Source of the DNA: Siphonodentalium dalli
Lineage: Eukaryota > Mollusca > Scaphopoda > Gadilida > Siphonodentaliidae
Assembly (NCBI GenBank): GCA_032622095.1
Contig: CP136061.1
Coordinates: forward strand, 187,744,369-187,808,368
Direction of reading: 5' to 3'
DNA: 64,000 bases
Positions 1 through 11,008 of this stretch are shown piece after piece. Position numbers and translations under genes: made by a program. Position 1 is the stretch's first letter. Each line of letters starts with the position of its first letter. The notes beneath the pieces were generated by a model, which had not been told where the DNA came from, did no database searches, and saw only the letters and a list, made by a program, of their open reading frames with translations.

Positions 1-887
1 ATGGTAAACCGCATCGGAAAAAATAACACGAAACGTTCCTGTAATGTTATGTGTTAGAGAATGAATTTACCATGTGGTATCGGGTTGGGCAAGTAATTTC
101 GGTTCTTTCTAAATTATATAAAGACAGCATGCAGGGGGTACTCTATATTTATCAATAGTGTAAATCGATCCTGGAAAGCGACAGTACCCATAAAAGGCTA
201 GGCTTAAAGATGCGCTTTCCGATTTGACACAAAATTAGTTAAAAAAAAAAAATCCTACTTAACTTTTCAGCTCACCAGGCAAAAGTAGTGAAATATACTT
301 ACAATCAATATTATTCGTATGACAAATTCATCGCGAAAATACATAATATCATCCACCCGTTTTACGTTGAAAACTAGCACAAAAGAAGCTCATAACTGAA
401 AACGCTCTTTATTATATTCCGCTTTTGTACACATAAGTATGAACGCTCTGTATATGAGGCAATGATTGGAAATTTTTCTTGACAATAAAATCAACCCGTG
501 TTAAAACTTCTTTTGAAAGTCTAAATCTGGTCATTGAATCTTCCTATTGATGGACTCATTGGTTCGATTTTCTGGTTCAGAACACGTACAGATGTGCTTT
601 TATGGTATCATATCGGATCGTTCATCTGTAACGTTATCGTTATGGTTTATCGGTTTCCTTAATGGAATAAGAACACAATTTGTTCTCTAAACTGCCATGG
701 GAATAAATTTCGATAACGGCCCTTCGTTTTGTGCATATTAACACAATAATAATCTATACTAATCAGTGACTCATTCAATTCGAATACAGGCTTTTATCAA
801 GTATCAAGTGCCGACAAATACCAAAAATAACCGCAGAAGTTTTATTCCCAAAAATATGGATAAACACACAGATGGATAATAAAAATG
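1..887. other. AT-rich stretch with no gene recognised
   Basis: Only short open frames (under 70 codons) occur here, with stop-rich AT-rich sequence on both strands. I see no splice-framed exon, RNA gene or repeat signature. A short poly-A run lies at about 240-252. Confidence 0.5.
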
Positions 888-1048
888 TCATACAATGTTG
901 TGTACAGTATGTGTTACCGTGTACTCGTCCAGGTTGTGGTGAAAAGTCATATTGCATGGACTCGACACTGCGTGTCTCGTCCAATATGACTTTTCACCAG
1001 AACCTGGACTCGTACAAGAAAAACACATACTGTAAACAACATTGTATA
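888..1048. repeat. Imperfect inverted repeat, arms about 65 bp
   Basis: The left arm (about 890-954) and the right arm (about 982-1047) are reverse complements with several mismatches and small indels. Matching blocks include ATACAATGTTG/CAACATTGTAT at the outside and GAAAAGTCATATTG/CAATATGACTTTTC next to the loop. The short open frames on both strands here are a consequence of the palindrome, not genes. It could be a small foldback transposon; no target-site duplication is clear. Confidence 0.7.
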
Positions 1049-1199
1049 ACAACTTTATAATCTAAATAAAAAGTATAACAGGTTTTGCAAAAAAATATTC
1101 TGGAACACTGAGTACATCTTTAAGTAAGCTATTACGACTATGGTGATCGCACAACATGCTTCGCCCGTCACTAATGAATGTTTAACATAACATTATCAA

Positions 1200-1632
1200 C
1201 AGTTTCTCATCTATAAATATAAAAGCGTAGGATCTGTCTGTCCGTCCGGATTTTTCACCCTGTCTGCTGGACCGATTTCAACCAAATTTGGTGTGGTGAC
1301 CGGGGTACCCCGCGGCGTTAGTTTAACAAAAGTTTGATGTAAAAAAATAAAATAAAAATAAAAATAATAAAAACATTTAAAATAAGCTCACTATGTGCCT
1401 ATTTCAGAATCAAATAAGACCAATGTGAATATTTAGGTCCAACACTTTTGCACGGGGATATGTTGCAGCACCAGCTGTACGCTCTTTATATATGTGTTTT
1501 CACTGTGGCCCGCGCCATCCAACATAATATATATAAAAGAATAGGATATGTCTGCCATGTGCGCGAAGCGCAAACAGGGGCCACGATGCCGAATAAAGGG
1601 AGCCCGGGAGCCTGTTTCAGCTAGTTTAATAG
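1200..1632. repeat. Dispersed repeat, GCGGGCC family and TGTCTGTCCGTCC-type sequence
   Basis: Two blocks begin with a similar string (ATATAAAAGCGTAGGAT near 1216 and ATATAAAAGAATAGGAT near 1533). The block at about 1390-1525 carries TCAGAATCAAATAAGACC, a GCACGGGGATATGTTG string and TTTCACTGTGGCCCGCGCCA. Close relatives of these strings recur at about 44.9-45.1 kb and 63.5-63.85 kb, so this is an interspersed family. A pure A/T tract (about 1340-1380) separates the blocks. No protein coding is visible. Confidence 0.6.
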
Positions 1633-2230
1633 ATTTGGAAAATTCATGTTTAAATGCGGACTATAAGTAATTACAGTTTATGGGAAATTGTGGTTGAGAA
1701 ATTCGTTTAATGTAGTCAGTTACTTTCGTCCGGACTATATATCGGTCTGGGTATCTATAAAGACGAAATCGTTTCTACATTTGACTTCCTTAATACAATT
1801 ATCCGAGTAGGTTGTTACTTTCACATATCCGGACATCTGATATAAGAATCAATATTTTCAATACTCAATATCTAATATATAGTATAATCTGAATTCGATC
1901 CCCAAACGTGAGTTATGACTTGACATAGATTAGATCCGGTTTCTATAAATACTGTGAAATAACAAGAGGGGACTGTGCGGACCAGTATTTAGTCGAAGAT
2001 GTAGCAAATGCGCGTGGATATGCATAGCCATACGTGTGGTTCGGTTGAATGATGTTTACCGTCAGTCCATATCACAGTGTCGTCAGTTTTAAGGGTTGAG
2101 GAAAGTCACAGAGTGTTAATTTCTCCGAGAGAATACTCGACTGTCCCTATAAATCATCGACCCCAGGTTTGTTGTCATTTCAGCTGTTAACTCTTTCATG
2201 ACTGAGCTTCCTGAAATTTTTGCGAATACC
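1633..2230. other. No recognised feature
   Basis: AT-rich sequence without a substantial open frame or an internal repeat that I can see. Confidence 0.45.
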
Positions 2231-2235
2231 CTGTG

Positions 2236-2379
2236 CCAATGCATTCTCTTATATATGCGAGTCTCCCATAGGGAATACATTGACCTAACAATCTTTACCT
2301 TAACCGTGTAAGCCAGTGCATTCTCTTATATATGCGAGGCTCCCGATGTGCGACTCGCATATATAAGAGAATGCACTGG
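2236..2379. repeat. Perfect 26-bp inverted repeat with an extra direct copy
   Basis: Positions 2313-2338 and 2354-2379 are perfect reverse complements around a 15-nt loop; the arm contains GCATTCTCTTATATATGCGA. A further copy of the arm lies directly upstream at about 2239-2261 in the left-arm orientation. The geometry suits a small foldback element or a stem-loop in a transcript. No function can be assigned. Confidence 0.8.
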
Positions 2380-2583
2380 GACATGATAGTTAATGCTGTA
2401 CCAGGGCAGCTCCCATTGTGAAAGGGTTAATTATAGGCCATATCACAACAAGCAAGTTTTATGGAAAACACCGTGCAGAGTGATAATTTCAATCACACCA
2501 CTGACCCACAAAAAGCAACTGAAAAACTTGCCCAGATATACGAATCAGGTTAGCTGCCATGTGTGCAGATAACATCACGCTTA

Positions 2584-2660
2584 TCGGGACTCGAACCAAC
2601 TGCGCCATTGCTGAACTGTCTAATAGATCATGAACATTACCAACTGAACCACATGGGCTC
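2584..2660 (-). mobile_element. tRNA-derived SINE head (pol III A and B boxes)
   Basis: Read on the minus strand, 2651-2640 is TGGTTCAGTTGG, a full match to the pol III A-box consensus TRGYNNARNNGG, and 2597-2587 is GGTTCGAGTCC, a full match to the B box GGTTCGANTCC. The spacing is tRNA-like, but the acceptor stem does not pair convincingly, so this reads as the tRNA-related head of a SINE rather than a working tRNA. The body and tail of the element, towards lower coordinates, were not delimited. Confidence 0.65.
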
Positions 2661-3621
2661 CAATACATAGCCATATTCCTTGCTATACCCATGCATAACT
2701 ATGGCAAAGAACAATCCGCCAAATTGAAGGCACTATACATGTATATCATATGTCAGTTGTGACATCAAGCTACGTGGCGGGTTTGCAGCTGCGATGGCGA
2801 GGTCATGGTGCAGGCATGTGGTATTTAAGATACACAAGAGTTCATTGAGTTACAGAGTTTATCTTTCTCTTTCATACACCCTTTAGTTAAAAAATGGCAA
2901 TGCGGTTCGAATTCCTCGGATAGATGACTTATGTTGATGACCGTTATTAAATTGCGAATTATTATTGCCATAGCGAGTCTACAATCGCGCTGTTGAGTCA
3001 GATATTGCTCAAGAATGAGATAGGCGGTTACCCGTTTCCCGCTTATTGTAATTGGGTGTCCGAGAAGTGTGCATCGATCAACGCTTATAAACGGGCGATG
3101 AAAAGAACTCACCACGAAAAGGCTATCTATTTAACGTCACAGCTTAGCAGTAATTTTATTTCGATTCATAGTCGCGCCATGAGCGCTAGTCATTTTATAC
3201 ATTCATAAGATTTTGACAAACTATACTTTTGAGTGCAAAAATGAGTGAATCATATTTTTCCCCGAACGCAGCTTGTGGGACTGAAGTACGCATGCCAATT
3301 TCGCATATATGTGCATAGCAAAGCATGCATTCGTCATACATGTGGAATATAACTGCTGAAAGGACCGTAAACCCAATCAATTAATTCATATCTAAATAAT
3401 GGCTATCGTCAAAATTCCGGTTTTCGGATGTGAACCTGTTGCTAAACCATAAAGTGTGTGCATATGTTGTTGACTTGCTTTGTTACTCCACGCGGTTGCC
3501 GATATATATATGTGGTTGCTTGTCATATTATCCGATTTCTATTTTACTGAATACTATATGACAATTTCAGTACACTTAAGGACATGTTCAGATAATAATT
3601 TCAACAAACCGCCAATGCATG
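2661..3621. other. No recognised gene
   Basis: Contains a 96-codon minus-strand frame (2825-3115) and a 71-codon plus-strand frame (2993-3208) that overlap antiparallel. Neither shows a recognisable motif. A short stretch near 3582-3605 resembles the reverse complement of part of dispersed family A. Confidence 0.45.
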
Positions 3622-4353
3622 CACTGAGAAAAAAAATCGGGTCAATATGACTAACTTATGGTTAGTCACAAGCATTTGGTGTCACTTTGACTAACCCCCA
3701 CCTTTCAGTGAGTTATTACGACTAACACTGGTGTTATGGTTAATATTTATTACTAAATATTACATCGCAGTTCTATTGGATCCACAATTGAACGAATGTG
3801 ATGGGAGCATATAATGGCATATATATCAGAAATTAACTCCTACTTCAAAGGCTACGCTATTTGGATAAAAGGTTCTTATTCCATGACACCACAGATATCT
3901 CGGTAAAAATGAACTAGTTAAACAGGCATATATACCACAAACTCTAGTTATACATCTGATAAGACCAGTATTGATATCTGTGTTTTAGAGAATGGATTGA
4001 AAGTTTGTCCTGCTTTCAATTCGGTCTCTGATTCTTGATAACGTATCTTCTGAGTGTTGAAATTTATTTGCACACAATTTCCACCAAATTACATGTTCAC
4101 ATTCTCAGGGACTGAGAAAAATTAGTCATTGTGAATCAATCCTGGTCATTTTGACTTGCTCAGTTGTAGTCTAATGGCCTAATTAGTCGCTTTGACTACG
4201 ATTTGTTAGTCGTTAAGACTAACATCACCTTAGTAATTGTGACATTATAATTCTCTCCCTAGTCATTGTGACTAAGCTAAGTTAGTGATCCTGTCGACAA
4301 ACAGTTTACTAACCTAAGTTAGTCATATTTACTAAAAAAAATTCTTCGGTGTG
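3622..4353. mobile_element. Palindrome-rich non-autonomous element (TTAGTCA family)
   Basis: The left end starts CACTGAGAAAAAAAATC and continues with TATGACTAACTTATGGTTAG. The right end read on the minus strand is CACACCGAAGAATTTTTTTT followed by TATGACTAACTTAGGTTAG, so the two ends are diverged inverted repeats. Between them the motifs TTAGTCA and TGACTAA recur many times, often as an interrupted palindrome such as TAGTCATTGTGACTA near 4260. A second CACTGAG-like start is at about 4109. There is no coding frame. The boundaries are inferred, and two shorter elements are a possible alternative. Confidence 0.55.
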
Positions 4354-4515
4354 ACCATTCTCAATTAATATAAATCATTCTGCGCTTAAATATTCTTTTC
4401 GTCTGTCTGTCGTCTGCTTACATTTCCTTAACACCCATCCAGATGAATAATATTCTATTCTAATGTATACATTCATGAATGAATGGGATAATTCATTTAG
4501 TAAAGATATGGCCAT
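4354..4515 (+). repeat. Dispersed family A copy (partial)
   Basis: Shares an ordered set of blocks with copies near 6.7, 10.7, 23.4 and 24.1 kb: an AATCATTCTGCGCTT-like block, TCGTCTGTCTGTCGTCTGCT, a CCAGATGAATAATA block, and GGGATAATTCATTTAGTAAAG at the end. No coding potential. The family is not one I can name. Confidence 0.65.
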
Positions 4516-5296
4516 TTTGTAATTAAGCTATTAAGCATTTTGCATACCTGTAGCGCGGACTGGAGTTCCATACAGACGGAGAATTCCACTATTTTTTAAA
4601 TGTTGCCTTATATATAGTTTCAATCGAAATTGAAGTAAGAATCACACTTCGCAATAATCTCATCTATTGGTCCGGATATATACGCGGCTTGACGAGTGTC
4701 CGGACCAAATATCTGGTCTATGTTCTATGCCCACATCCCAGGTCATAATGGATCATTTTTCTCCCAACCCAAGAGCATCATTCTGATTTTTATTTTATGT
4801 CAATCTTTTGTTCAGTAGGTTCGTAACGGTACTTGTGGGTAGAAATCTGATGCGATATTCGTGATTATCGTGGATGAGTTCGCGCGTTACCCTCACGAGC
4901 AGGGTTAATACGTTTGAGTGAAATCAACAATGGTTCGTGAAAACGACATGGCTATATACGGCATAGCACCGCGTGTACATATATTATACGTTTACAAATT
5001 GTGTTGTCGATCTAAATATTTTTCAGTGCCAATAAGCGCGAATGGGTTATGCATAATATAAGTGGATCGTAGTTGTCCTCCGACCCCAATGCCAATTTGT
5101 ATTATCAATTTATCATACTTATTGGTATTCATTCTGTTTAAACAAACGGAATATTATCGAATTCGGATGCATGGACAAGTTTGTCAGTTGTCTATCGGGA
5201 CAGTGGTTTCTATGTGTATTGCATGACGTATAGTTTCACGTTGATATAGTTTCTCTGCGTGGGTTTCACACATCAAAGCAGTCAGCGTCGTGATAT
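4516..5296. other. No recognised feature
   Basis: AT-rich, no frame of 60 codons or more, no obvious repeat before the minisatellite starts. Confidence 0.45.
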
Positions 5297-5895
5297 AGAA
5301 GTATCCGTATAATGGCTATTTACATGTAGAAGTATCCGTATAACGGCTATACGGTGTCTTGGTGTAGAAGTATCCGTATAACGGCTATACAGTGTCTTGG
5401 TGTAGAAGTATCCGTATAACGGCTATACAGTGTCTTGGTGTAGAAGTATCCGTATATAACTGCTATACAGTGTCTTGTTGTAGAAGTATCCGTATAACGG
5501 CTATACAGTGTCTTGGTGTAGAAGTATCCGTATAACGGCTATACAGTGTCTTGGTGTAGAAGTATCCGTATAACGGCTATACAGTGTCTTGGTGTAGAAG
5601 TATCCGTATAACGGCTATACAGTGTCTTGGTGTAGAAGTATCCGTATAACGGCTATACAGTGTCTTGGTGTAGAAGTATCCGTATAACGGCTATACAGTG
5701 TCTTGGTGTAGAAGTATCCGTATATAACTGCTATACAGTGTCTTGTTGTAGAAGTATCCGTATAACGGCTATACAGTGTCTTGGTGTAGAAGTATCCGTA
5801 TAACGGCTATACAGTGTCTTGGTGTAGAAGTATCCGTATAACGGCTATACAGTGTCTTGTTGCAGAAGTATCCGTATAACGGCTATACAGTGTCA
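5297..5895. repeat. 38-bp minisatellite, about 16 units
   Basis: The unit contains GTAGAAGTATCCGTATAACG and GGCTATACAGTGTCTTGG. Unit starts are regular (5325, 5363, 5401, 5439, 5479, 5517 and onward). Two units (5439 and 5707) carry a 2-bp insertion, TATATAACTGC in place of TATAACGGC, and lie 268 bp apart, so at least part of the array shows a seven-unit higher-order period. The first unit is diverged and truncated. CCGTATAACGG in the unit core is a near-palindrome. Confidence 0.95.
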
Positions 5896-6621
5896 TTTAC
5901 ACGTTCATTTAAACTAACTCAACCCTCTCATCGTTGATGTTTAGTTTGGTCAGGAAACATAATTCCTATTCGGAGACAGCCGTTCCCACATACGTGATCA
6001 GACAAATGCGTTGGAACACATCGTGACGTCGTGCGCAGCTCACCCTCGGGAATATCAGTTTACCAACATACGTGCGCCCATTACCGGGGACCACTGTTCA
6101 CTTTTGGCTAGCGTCAGATATGCCAGCGCGCTGTATCCTGCCGGGACATCATCAGACATGTCCCGTATATAGAAACAGGCGAATGTTCAGTCTCTTGATA
6201 CAATACTATTTGCTTATTGCGTTACGTTTCTGTTGACTTAAAATGACTATATCTCTTCGCAGCAGTAACAAAATATCAGTTCATGATATGCAGGCACACG
6301 CATAACTAGCGCGAGACAGCGTTCATCTTTGAATTGTGACGAGAAGCTGAGTACTAGTGAAAATAAGCACAGTGGTCAATTATATGAAATTTGTATTAAA
6401 TTTTTTGTCTGCATCATTTTATGGTTTTCTGCATAATTTAGCATACCTCAAGTAAATTATACATGACATTGTATAGTAGAGAAGCGATCGTTGGGGTCAA
6501 TACCACTTTTGCTAATTGCTTGTCTTGTTTCATTTCAATTAACTGAACATATGGTGAAACTGCGTGTGTTATCTGTTGTATCAGATTTGACAATAGATTG
6601 TACATGGACAGTTCTCTGATT
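5896..6621. other. No recognised feature
   Basis: Mixed-composition sequence with no long frame and no repeat signature recognised. Confidence 0.45.
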
Positions 6622-6873
6622 AACCCTGTATTTACTAAATATTCATTGACGAGTGGTTCCTCCTAGGAAATATTCAAATAAGAGGTTCAATAATCAAAAT
6701 TTTCTGAACATTTCCCACCAATAAATGGGAATCATTTTGCTTTTGTATTATCTGTTCACCCCGCGGTAGTCAGCTCATGTTCCTAAACCATCTCCAAACT
6801 AATGTTAGACCATTCCGTTATACACTTTTATAACTAAATGGAACAATCCATTTAGTAGAGAAAGTGTTAAACC
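6622..6873 (+). repeat. Dispersed family A copy
   Basis: Contains ATTCATTGACGAGTGG, TTTCTGAACATTTCCCACCA, GGGAATCATTTTGCTTTTGT, CCATTCCGTTATACACTTTT and CAATCCATTTAGTAGAGAAA in the same order as the copies at 10.63-10.85 and 23.37-23.59 kb. This is one of the more complete copies at its 3' end. No open reading frame. Confidence 0.75.
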
Positions 6874-7640
6874 CCAGACATGGGATGAATCTATTACCAG
6901 AATAATTGGGCGTGGAGAGTTGGTGGTAGGCGATACGTATCAACACATAAACTTGTGCAAGGGATAGGGACGCGGCTAAAGGATATCAGTAGGGGTGGTG
7001 TTTTCCAACAAAACCCACCCCAATTCAACCAGACCAAACTCATAAGTTTAGGAAATTATATTTGCATCCATTGGGTCGGAGTTTACTATCAAGGTTTCCA
7101 GCAGTTGGAACTTTCCAACTTGACACCCCCTTAAGGTTGGAAAATGACAATTTCAGTCAAAACGTTTTGCCACAAGTCGGGCAATATTTGACTTTTGGTA
7201 AAAACAAGAAATCGCAAACTAAATATTGGCTGGAAAATCGAACTACCAGAATAATATCAACTTATCTTTGGTTATAAAATTCCAACGTATGTTGTGTCAG
7301 GCATGAACTTTCCCAATATAGAAAATTGGGGATGAAACACCCCCCCCCCAAACCACCCCTACCGTCACGGCAATGGGTGATAGATGTACGTGTCCATTAT
7401 TAGAACGGTAGTTATATATAGAAACACGAAATTATTTGTTCAAAGTATAACAAAGTTCAGCATACAAAAGGAGCCAACATTTCCATATCAGAAATTCTTC
7501 TCAGTGCATGACCATATCAATTGGCGTGGTCTGGTTACATCACTTACATGTATCACATACGAGGAATTGAGGAACGATCGAATGCGTGTGGATGGCGAGA
7601 CAGCATACTATACGAATTTTGCATGATCGTTCAATCTTTC
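6874..7640. other. No recognised gene
   Basis: Two open frames (71 and 80 codons) lie here; neither has a recognisable motif, and the second does not resemble a LINE endonuclease. A C-tract lies at about 7340-7350. The LINE below starts near the end of this stretch. Confidence 0.4.
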
Positions 7641-9892
7641 AACAAACAAAAAAACAACAACATAACTTGTATACTACGTACAAAAAATACATAACTTGTA
7701 ACTACATACATGCATACGACTATAAATCGTGTAATTTCCATTCGGTTTGTAATTGTAATAATATAGATCAAGCATACGAAAACTTTTTGGATATCTATTT
7801 GACAGCATACAATGTAGCTTTTCCGCCCATTACCCGAAACATACCCAAAAAATTCACCAAACGCGAACCATGGATGACCACCGGATTAATAAGATCTTCA
7901 CTTAAGAAACAAGAACTATATACCCATAAACTAAGCTCGCCCTCCTCCATCCATACGAATTCCTACCTCAAATATCGACAACTATATAACAAACTTATCC
8001 GGAAAAGTAGAAGCATGTATTACTGTGAGATATTAGAAAAGAATAAGTATAGTTTAAAAGAAACATGGAAGACCCTCAAAGGTGCAATAAAACGAGACAA
8101 AAATACGGGTGGCTACCCGAATGTTCTACATGATAACAACATACAATTTACAAATCCTGACACTATCGCTGAAAAATTTAATGACTATTTTTCCAATATA
8201 GGTCAAAAAACCACAGAACTTATTGAAAATCACACAGATGTAAACTTCCTCGATTATTTAACGAATAGACAAAGCAACGAGCTAAATATTACGCCCACCA
8301 CAATCCAAGAGGTTATTTTAACTTGCTACTCAATGAATGGAAAAACCAGCAGTGACTTCAATGGAATATCTACAAAACTGATGAAGGAAACCATATTTTC
8401 TGTAGCACCAGCATTAAAGCATATATTCAACTTGTCGTTCAAACAAGGTCATGTTCCCAACAAAATGAAAATAGCTAAAGTTGTACCAATACCGAAAAAT
8501 AGTGACAAGGGGGATATAAACAATTATCGTCCAATAAGCATTCTTCCCGCATTTTCTAAACTACTCGAAAAACTCATGCAAAAACGTTTAGTTGATTTTC
8601 GTAATGAATCGGACTTCTTATTTAAACATCAGTACGGATTTCGCCCAAACCATTCAACTTTTCATCCCATCATTCATCTACTGGATCATGTTGTAAAAAA
8701 TAACGACAAGCCCACGAAAGATTCAACCGTAGCCCTTTTTCTTGATCTGTCCAAAGCTTTTGACACAATAAACCACGAAATATTACTTACAAAAATTGAA
8801 CATTATGGAATTAGAGGCATGGCAAACAACTGGTTTCGAAGCTATCTCAATGAGAGACGACAATACGTAGAATTCAATGGAAGCAAGTCAAATCTCCTAA
8901 AAACATCATGTGGTGTTCCTCAGGGATCCTTACTCGGGCCCATAAATTTTCTCCTCTACGTGAACGATATGTCAAATGCAACTACTATGGATCTCTTATC
9001 ATATGCCGACGATACAACCCTTATGGCCAGTGGACAAAATGAAGCGTTAATCCAAAGTTATGTCAATAACGAATTAAGAAATCTATCTGACTGGTGTTGC
9101 TGCAACAAACTAGCCATCAATGCTAACAAAAGCAATTATATGCTGTTGCATCCACAAAACAATGACAAAAAATGGAATACAATTAAAATATATCTCAATG
9201 GAGCCGAACTTCTACGGATAGGGAACATGCGGAGCGAATCGTCTGCCAAATTTTTAGGTATCCATATAGATGAAAACCTGACCTTTAATAAACACATTTC
9301 TATTGTATGCTCAAAAATGGCACATGCAATTTATTGCATTAATAAAGTTAAACATTTTCTACCGAGCAAGGCACTCAAAACATTATACTTCGCCCTAATT
9401 CAAAGCCACTTAGTTTATGGCATCCAAATATGGGGACATGTACCAGCAGTGAAGAAACTATATTTATTACAAAAACGAGCCATGAGAATTATATGTAACA
9501 AAAAATATAGAAGTCACACCGATCCTCTTTTCAAACAAGAAAACATTTTAAAAATAGATGATTTACATAAATTACATGCATCCATTTTCATGCATGATTG
9601 GTACTACGATCGCTTACCAGTGTCTTTTTCTGGTATGTATGACAAGAGAGCAGAACCAAAAAGACGACAACCTAATCCTATAGTACAAAAAAAATTCAGG
9701 ACCATCTCTTTTTCTAAAGTTCTCCCATACCATTCATTCCCCTTTATGTGGAATTCCCTCGAAAGTAAATATACCTCTAAACAATCAAGACATGTGTTCC
9801 GAAAACGTTTGAAAACGGATATCATTAATACCTATCCAGCTAGCGTGCGATGCAAAAACCGAAGATGCCCTGATTGCACAAACGATACATAA
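7586..9892 (+). CDS. LINE reverse transcriptase ORF (endonuclease missing)
   Basis: An RNA-dependent DNA polymerase that would copy LINE RNA at a nicked chromosomal target. The frame is 768 codons from its first ATG, but that ATG belongs to the truncated flank; LINE homology starts at about residue 50. Visible RT blocks in order: NYRPIS at 313-318, QYGFR at 349-353, FLDLSKAFD ending at D393 with the first catalytic Asp at 387, CGVPQGSLLGP starting at 442, and YADD at 473-476 with the other two catalytic aspartates. The C-terminal part has the LVYGIQIWG and LQKRAMRI blocks common in Jockey-superfamily LINEs, and the protein ends in a Cys-rich CRCPDC-like tail (residues near 760). No stop or frameshift interrupts the RT, so this insertion is probably young. 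Without an endonuclease or promoter it is probably not autonomous. RT identity is certain; the clade is less so. Confidence 0.9.
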   Translation: MWMARQHTIRILHDRSIFQQTKKQQHNLYTTYKKYITCNYIHAYDYKSCNFHSVCNCNNIDQAYENFLDIYLTAYNVAFPPITRNIPKKFTKREPWMTTGLIRSSLKKQELYTHKLSSPSSIHTNSYLKYRQLYNKLIRKSRSMYYCEILEKNKYSLKETWKTLKGAIKRDKNTGGYPNVLHDNNIQFTNPDTIAEKFNDYFSNIGQKTTELIENHTDVNFLDYLTNRQSNELNITPTTIQEVILTCYSMNGKTSSDFNGISTKLMKETIFSVAPALKHIFNLSFKQGHVPNKMKIAKVVPIPKNSDKGDINNYRPISILPAFSKLLEKLMQKRLVDFRNESDFLFKHQYGFRPNHSTFHPIIHLLDHVVKNNDKPTKDSTVALFLDLSKAFDTINHEILLTKIEHYGIRGMANNWFRSYLNERRQYVEFNGSKSNLLKTSCGVPQGSLLGPINFLLYVNDMSNATTMDLLSYADDTTLMASGQNEALIQSYVNNELRNLSDWCCCNKLAINANKSNYMLLHPQNNDKKWNTIKIYLNGAELLRIGNMRSESSAKFLGIHIDENLTFNKHISIVCSKMAHAIYCINKVKHFLPSKALKTLYFALIQSHLVYGIQIWGHVPAVKKLYLLQKRAMRIICNKKYRSHTDPLFKQENILKIDDLHKLHASIFMHDWYYDRLPVSFSGMYDKRAEPKRRQPNPIVQKKFRTISFSKVLPYHSFPFMWNSLESKYTSKQSRHVFRKRLKTDIINTYPASVRCKNRRCPDCTNDT

Positions 9893-10311
9893 TTTTCTGA
9901 TAACAAAAACAAAACAAAAAAAAACAAAACAAAAAAACAAAAAAACATTCCCAAAACCTCACTCACATTATTCCTACTCGGTTCCACTCACACATGAATA
10001 TTCATAGTATTCATTCATTATATCGACCAAGTAGGTGCCCATACATATGAACCACTTTTCGTACCATCGCCCTAACAACGCCTATATATAAAAAAAACCA
10101 GTCTGCACACGATAAACGTAACCTAAAAACAATCAAATTAATTCGGCCATCTTCATCATATAATCTGTCACCACATCCAGGGGTGATAGGAAGACAGTCA
10201 GTCATGACTATATCACCCCTAGCAATATACATGTATAGTCTATCAATATTATATTTATTTGTAATTGTACTTTCCATGTGTGTATATTGTAAATAAAATT
10301 ATCCTATCCTA
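7650..10311 (+). mobile_element. LINE retrotransposon A, 5'-truncated, Jockey/CR1/L2-like superfamily
   Basis: Recognisable LINE protein starts at about 7740 with the linker that normally follows the endonuclease, and the endonuclease itself is absent, as expected for a 5' truncation. The RT frame is complete to its stop at 9892. The roughly 420-bp 3' UTR has an A/C-rich run (9903-9947), a 10-bp stem (AGGGGTGATA at 10179-10188 pairing with 10211-10220) and a short repeated tail TATCCTATCCT instead of a plain poly-A. Microsatellite-like tails and 3' stem-loops are known in L2/CR1-type LINEs. The exact 5' junction cannot be set without another copy. Confidence 0.85.
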
Positions 10312-10629
10312 AAAATGGTAAAATCTCAGAGGTGTACATTTTATTTACCAGCAACATGAAAAGAGTACCATTCTTTTCAGCTTGTTAGGAAAAATTCAAG
10401 AGACCCAGACAAATCGTAGAGAAACTATAATCAACACTTCTGTATCAATGAGATGTTCTAAATATGAGCCTGCTTCAAACTAGCAAAGTTTCACATGGGA
10501 ATGTTAAGTCTATTTTTCTATTTTCCTGTTGTCACATGCATGCTTTGGGGGACTGATCAGTCCGCGTTTTCCATTGGTTCAACTGCAAGTTTCCATTGAT
10601 TCAACTGCAAGAATTAATTCTTTATATAC
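10312..10629. other. No recognised feature
   Basis: AT-rich spacer between the LINE tail and the next family A copy. Confidence 0.45.
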
Positions 10630-11008
10630 AAAATACTGATTGACGAGTAGTGGTGCCTTAGGAAATTGTTCAGGTGGTAAGTTTGTTGTATTTATTTTCT
10701 GAACATTGCCTTCTAATACATTGGACTACTTCTGCGCTTATATTGTCTGTCGTCTGCTTATTTTCCCTAAAATCCTTTCAGATAGATAATAGTCCATTCA
10801 TATGTATACTTTTATAATTGAGTGGGATGGCTCTATGTAAGTGAACCTAATCATTCTAATGCTTGTTGTCAAATCCACTTCTCTCTCCAAATCTTTCTAC
10901 CTATACACATGTGTTATGCTTATTAATTATATATTTTATTTGGGACGAAATAAATATTGTTTCAACTATAATTGAGTGGGAAAATCCATTTAGAAAAGAA
11001 AGGGTTAT
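10630..11008 (+). repeat. Dispersed family A copy, in two pieces
   Basis: The piece at 10630-10850 has AATACTGATTGACGAGTAG, TTTTCTGAACATTGCCTTCT, TGTCTGTCGTCTGCTTATTT, CAGATAGATAATAGTCCATTC and TATACTTTTATAATTGAGTG. After about 120 bp of unrelated sequence, a second terminal block (ATTGAGTGGGAAAATCCATT, then AGAAAAGAAAGG) appears at 10969-11005. The duplicated end suggests an internal duplication or nested copies. Confidence 0.7.
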
